61,959 nt of DNA from Kiritimatiellia bacterium (GTDB lineage: Bacteria > Verrucomicrobiota > Kiritimatiellia > JAFGHX01). The stretch is from contig JAFGHX010000104.1 in assembly GCA_016929905.1 (NCBI GenBank), forward strand, positions 1-61,959, read 5' to 3'. Made by a program: the position numbers and the translations under genes. Shown piece after piece: positions 60,017 through 61,959 of this stretch. Under the pieces are notes generated by a model that made no database searches, was not told the origin of the DNA, and was given only the letters and a program-made list of their open reading frames with translations. Within the stretch, counting starts at the first letter, position 1. Each line of letters begins with the position of its first letter.

Positions 60017-61399
60017 ATGGTTAAGCCGAAAGTCGGATTCATCGTCTACGGCGTGCACAAGGATGGGCTCGAGGACCCGATGGGAACCCCGTTCGTCGAC
60101 GACGCGCTCGTCGCGCGCGCCAAGCAGACGCTGAGGCGGGCGGGAATCGACCTGGTCGAGCACGACCTCGTCATCGCCTCGAAGCGCGAAGCGCGCGAGT
60201 GTTTCGCGCGGTTCAAGCGAATGGAGGACGTCGACGCGCTCGTCCTGTTCTCCGGTACGTGGGTCTGGGCGGCCCATCTGATCGGCGCTCTGCGCGACTA
60301 CGCCTCGAGCGGCCGTGGCCTGGTGCTGTGGACGCATCCGGGCTCGCAGGGTTGGCGGCCCGTCGGCGGGCTGGTGATGCACGGCGCGCTGAAAGAATTG
60401 GGCCTTGCCCACCGTTTCGTTTACGGCCCGTGCGACGATGCGGCGGACGTTGCCCGCCTGGTTGCCTATTGCCGGGCTGCCGCCATGAAGAACAGGCTGA
60501 ACCTGAGCACCTGCGGCGTCTTCGGCGGACGCGGCATGGGGCAGACCTGCGGTGTTGCCGACCCCTCGCAGTGGATGCGCACCTTCGGAATCGACATCGA
60601 CTCCCGAGATACGACCGATCTGCTCCGCACCGCGCAGGCGGTGCCCGGCACCGTCCTGCGCGAGACGCGCGCCCGGATTCAGCCGCTGTTCAGCCAGCCG
60701 ATCCCCGAAAACGAGACGGCCGACCGCTCGATCCGGCTCTACGTCGCCATCCGGCAGATCCTCGAGAAGGAGGAATGGGACTTCTACACCATTCAGTCGT
60801 TCCCCGGGCTCGGCGACGACTACAGTGCGACCTGTTTCGCGCAGAGCCTGATCCTGAACGACCGGATCGGCACCTCGACACTCAGCGATTTCAACACGTG
60901 TCTCACCGTCAAACTGCTCACCGATCTGAGCCCGGAGCCCGTGTACTACGGCGACCTCCAGCACATCGACAAGGCGAGCGGCGAGATCAAGATCGTCGGC
61001 GACGGGGCTTGTCCGCCCTCGCTGGCGGGCGAGCGGGTCCCGGCCCGCTTCGCCGAGCACGGTATCCCCACCGAAGGCGAGGCCGGCGGCCTGTCCGTGG
61101 AACTGGTGTGCAAGCCGGGCCAGGGCGTGCTCGCCCGCATGGGCCGCGACAACGGCCGGTTCGAGATGGCTCTCGCCCGTTGCACGGTCTTCGAGCCGGA
61201 CCCCAAGACGCTCGAACAGCGGCGGCTCGAATGCGGGATTCCCTTCTGGCCGCATGCGTTTGTCACCGCGCACGGCGACATCGAACAGCTCGTACAGGCC
61301 TGGAACAACGAGTATGCCTGCCTCGGATACGGCGAGCACGTCTACGACGAGCTTGTCGCGTTCTGCGAGCAGACCGGCGTGCGGGTGCTGGCCGTGTAG
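60017..61399 (+). CDS. L-fucose/L-arabinose isomerase-like protein
   Basis: 460 aa. FucI/AraA fold: N-terminal Rossmann part (VGFIVYGVHKDGLEDPMGTP; VDALVLFSGTWVWAAHLIGA; THPGSQGW) and a C-terminal catalytic-type part (SLILNDRIGTSTLSDFNTCL, then TVKLLTDLSPEPVYYGDLQH). By eye, the metal-binding Asp of the second motif is present (YYGD) but the catalytic Glu of the first (CEGD in typical members) is replaced by Leu (TLSD). It may therefore have another activity. The ATG at 60017 follows AAGGAGGACATC. Controlled by two GntR operators. Confidence 0.75.
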   Translation: MVKPKVGFIVYGVHKDGLEDPMGTPFVDDALVARAKQTLRRAGIDLVEHDLVIASKREARECFARFKRMEDVDALVLFSGTWVWAAHLIGALRDYASSGRGLVLWTHPGSQGWRPVGGLVMHGALKELGLAHRFVYGPCDDAADVARLVAYCRAAAMKNRLNLSTCGVFGGRGMGQTCGVADPSQWMRTFGIDIDSRDTTDLLRTAQAVPGTVLRETRARIQPLFSQPIPENETADRSIRLYVAIRQILEKEEWDFYTIQSFPGLGDDYSATCFAQSLILNDRIGTSTLSDFNTCLTVKLLTDLSPEPVYYGDLQHIDKASGEIKIVGDGACPPSLAGERVPARFAEHGIPTEGEAGGLSVELVCKPGQGVLARMGRDNGRFEMALARCTVFEPDPKTLEQRRLECGIPFWPHAFVTAHGDIEQLVQAWNNEYACLGYGEHVYDELVAFCEQTGVRVLAV

Positions 61400-61669
61400 G
61401 CGCCCGCGAAACCTGCCCCCTGGCCGGCCGGAGGCGGCCTCGGCCGGCTCCGGCACAGGCGAGACAAGCCGGAGGATGCCAGGCAAGCGGACAAGTATCG
61501 CAACGCGAGGATTTGTGCCAAAACCTGGGAGCCGACCGAGCTTTCCGGTTTGCCGTGCGTGTGCTTGCCCCTTGACCTGCTCCGCCTGGGCCCCTCGCCC
61601 GACACCATGCGATGAGGGCCTCACGAGCGCATGCCGGTCACTCTTTGCTCGGCATCAACCCTCAACCAT

Positions 61670-61718
61670 GCGCCCTCCTCAAGCCGCGGCCCGCGGATTG
61701 AGGAGGGCGCATTTGCCT
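61670..61718 (+). terminator. Rho-independent terminator
   Basis: Perfect 13-base stem GCGCCCTCCTCAA/TTGAGGAGGGCGC (61670-61682, 61698-61710) with a 15-base GC-rich loop, followed by ATTTGCCTT. Confidence 0.75.
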
Positions 61719-61746
61719 TGACTCCGCGGTCAAAACCCGTTTCAAT
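61718..61746 (+). promoter_or_regulatory. Promoter of the tRNA-Leu gene
   Basis: TTGACT (61718-61723), 17-base spacer, TTCAAT (61741-61746), 36 bases before the tRNA. Confidence 0.45.
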
Positions 61747-61782
61747 GCGTCTGCCTTTTCAGGTTCACACCTGGACCATCAC

Positions 61783-61869
<87 letters not shown>

Positions 61870-61872
61870 GCC

Positions 61873-61959
61873 TTCGCTCTTCGCTGCGCTCAGAGCTTCG
61901 GCTGGCACGCCAGCCTGTCGTGAGCGCGGTCATTCGCTCTTCGCTGCGCTCAGAGCTTC
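61873..61959. repeat. Two identical 27-base direct repeats, cut by the window end
   Basis: Copies at 61873-61899 and 61933-61959 begin TTCGCTCTTCGCTGCGCTCA and are 60 bases apart (33-base spacer). The spacer contains a GGCTGGC/GCCAGCC palindrome. Only two copies are visible because the window stops at the end of the second. Confidence 0.8.

Larger units (their letters stand above)
61400..61782. other. 383-base gap between the isomerase-like gene and the tRNA
   Basis: No gene. It holds a strong terminator at 61670-61718 and a promoter for the tRNA at 61718-61746. The first 250 bases show only short GC-rich dyads. Confidence 0.6.

Noticed and set aside
61873..61959. CRISPR array
   Set aside because: Only two repeats, no cas genes in the window and a palindromic spacer; listed as a direct repeat instead.

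Overview
The window is GC-rich, densely coded DNA from a motile, Gram-negative bacterium: it carries a flagellar cluster, an outer-membrane beta-barrel protein, signal-peptide proteins and a ClpB chaperone. Tandem motB paralogues, sigma-54 flagellar control, a Ser/Thr kinase plus FHA protein, an Uma2-family gene and several families of short palindromic repeats fit a PVC-superphylum lineage (Kiritimatiellota, Verrucomicrobiota or Lentisphaerota type). That placement is inference; no rRNA is present to settle it.

Layout. 73-25886 (minus strand) is one large flagellar and regulatory block. Read in the direction of transcription it has a membrane coiled-coil protein, a histidine kinase with a sigma-54 response regulator, a LysM protein, a receiver/STAS fusion, a TPR membrane protein, a small helical protein, a second kinase with a second sigma-54 regulator, then flgB-flgC-fliE-fliF-fliG-fliH-fliI-fliJ-motE-fliK-flgD-flgE, and flbD-motA-motB-motB'-fliL running off the left end. 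Two near-consensus -24/-12 promoters, before the LysM gene and before flgB, suggest a two-step sigma-54 cascade. 26168-34670 holds an asparagine synthase and a nonulosonic (sialic-type) acid cassette, neuA-neuB-neuC-neuD plus two glycosyltransferases, plausibly for flagellin or surface glycosylation. 35214-37139 is mnmG, with two perfect parS-like sites inside an in-frame insertion.

37878-44346 is a phospho-signalling region: an FHA membrane protein, a small membrane protein, an outer-membrane barrel and a large Ser/Thr kinase with leucine-rich repeats. 44353-46619 is a divergent AraC regulator and GH4 glycosidase. 46641-52967 carries a TGS/uridine-kinase protein, a multispanning TPR protein, an atypical NRAMP-like transporter and an unknown exported protein. 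clpB follows, then an Uma2-family gene and a DUF4380-like pseudogene. The right end is a small regulon: a GntR/HutC repressor and an amidohydrolase (one operon), and an L-fucose-isomerase-like gene, whose two promoters share a TGGT-N4-ACCA operator. It ends with a tRNA-Leu(GAG) and a direct repeat cut by the window edge.

The most notable points are the parS pair embedded in mnmG; a palindromic repeat element present in frame inside a glycosyltransferase and again, inverted, at the other end of the neu cassette; the inferred sigma-54 cascade; the three-operator GntR regulon with an apparently leaderless repressor mRNA; and a second MotB-like protein lacking the proton-carrying aspartate.
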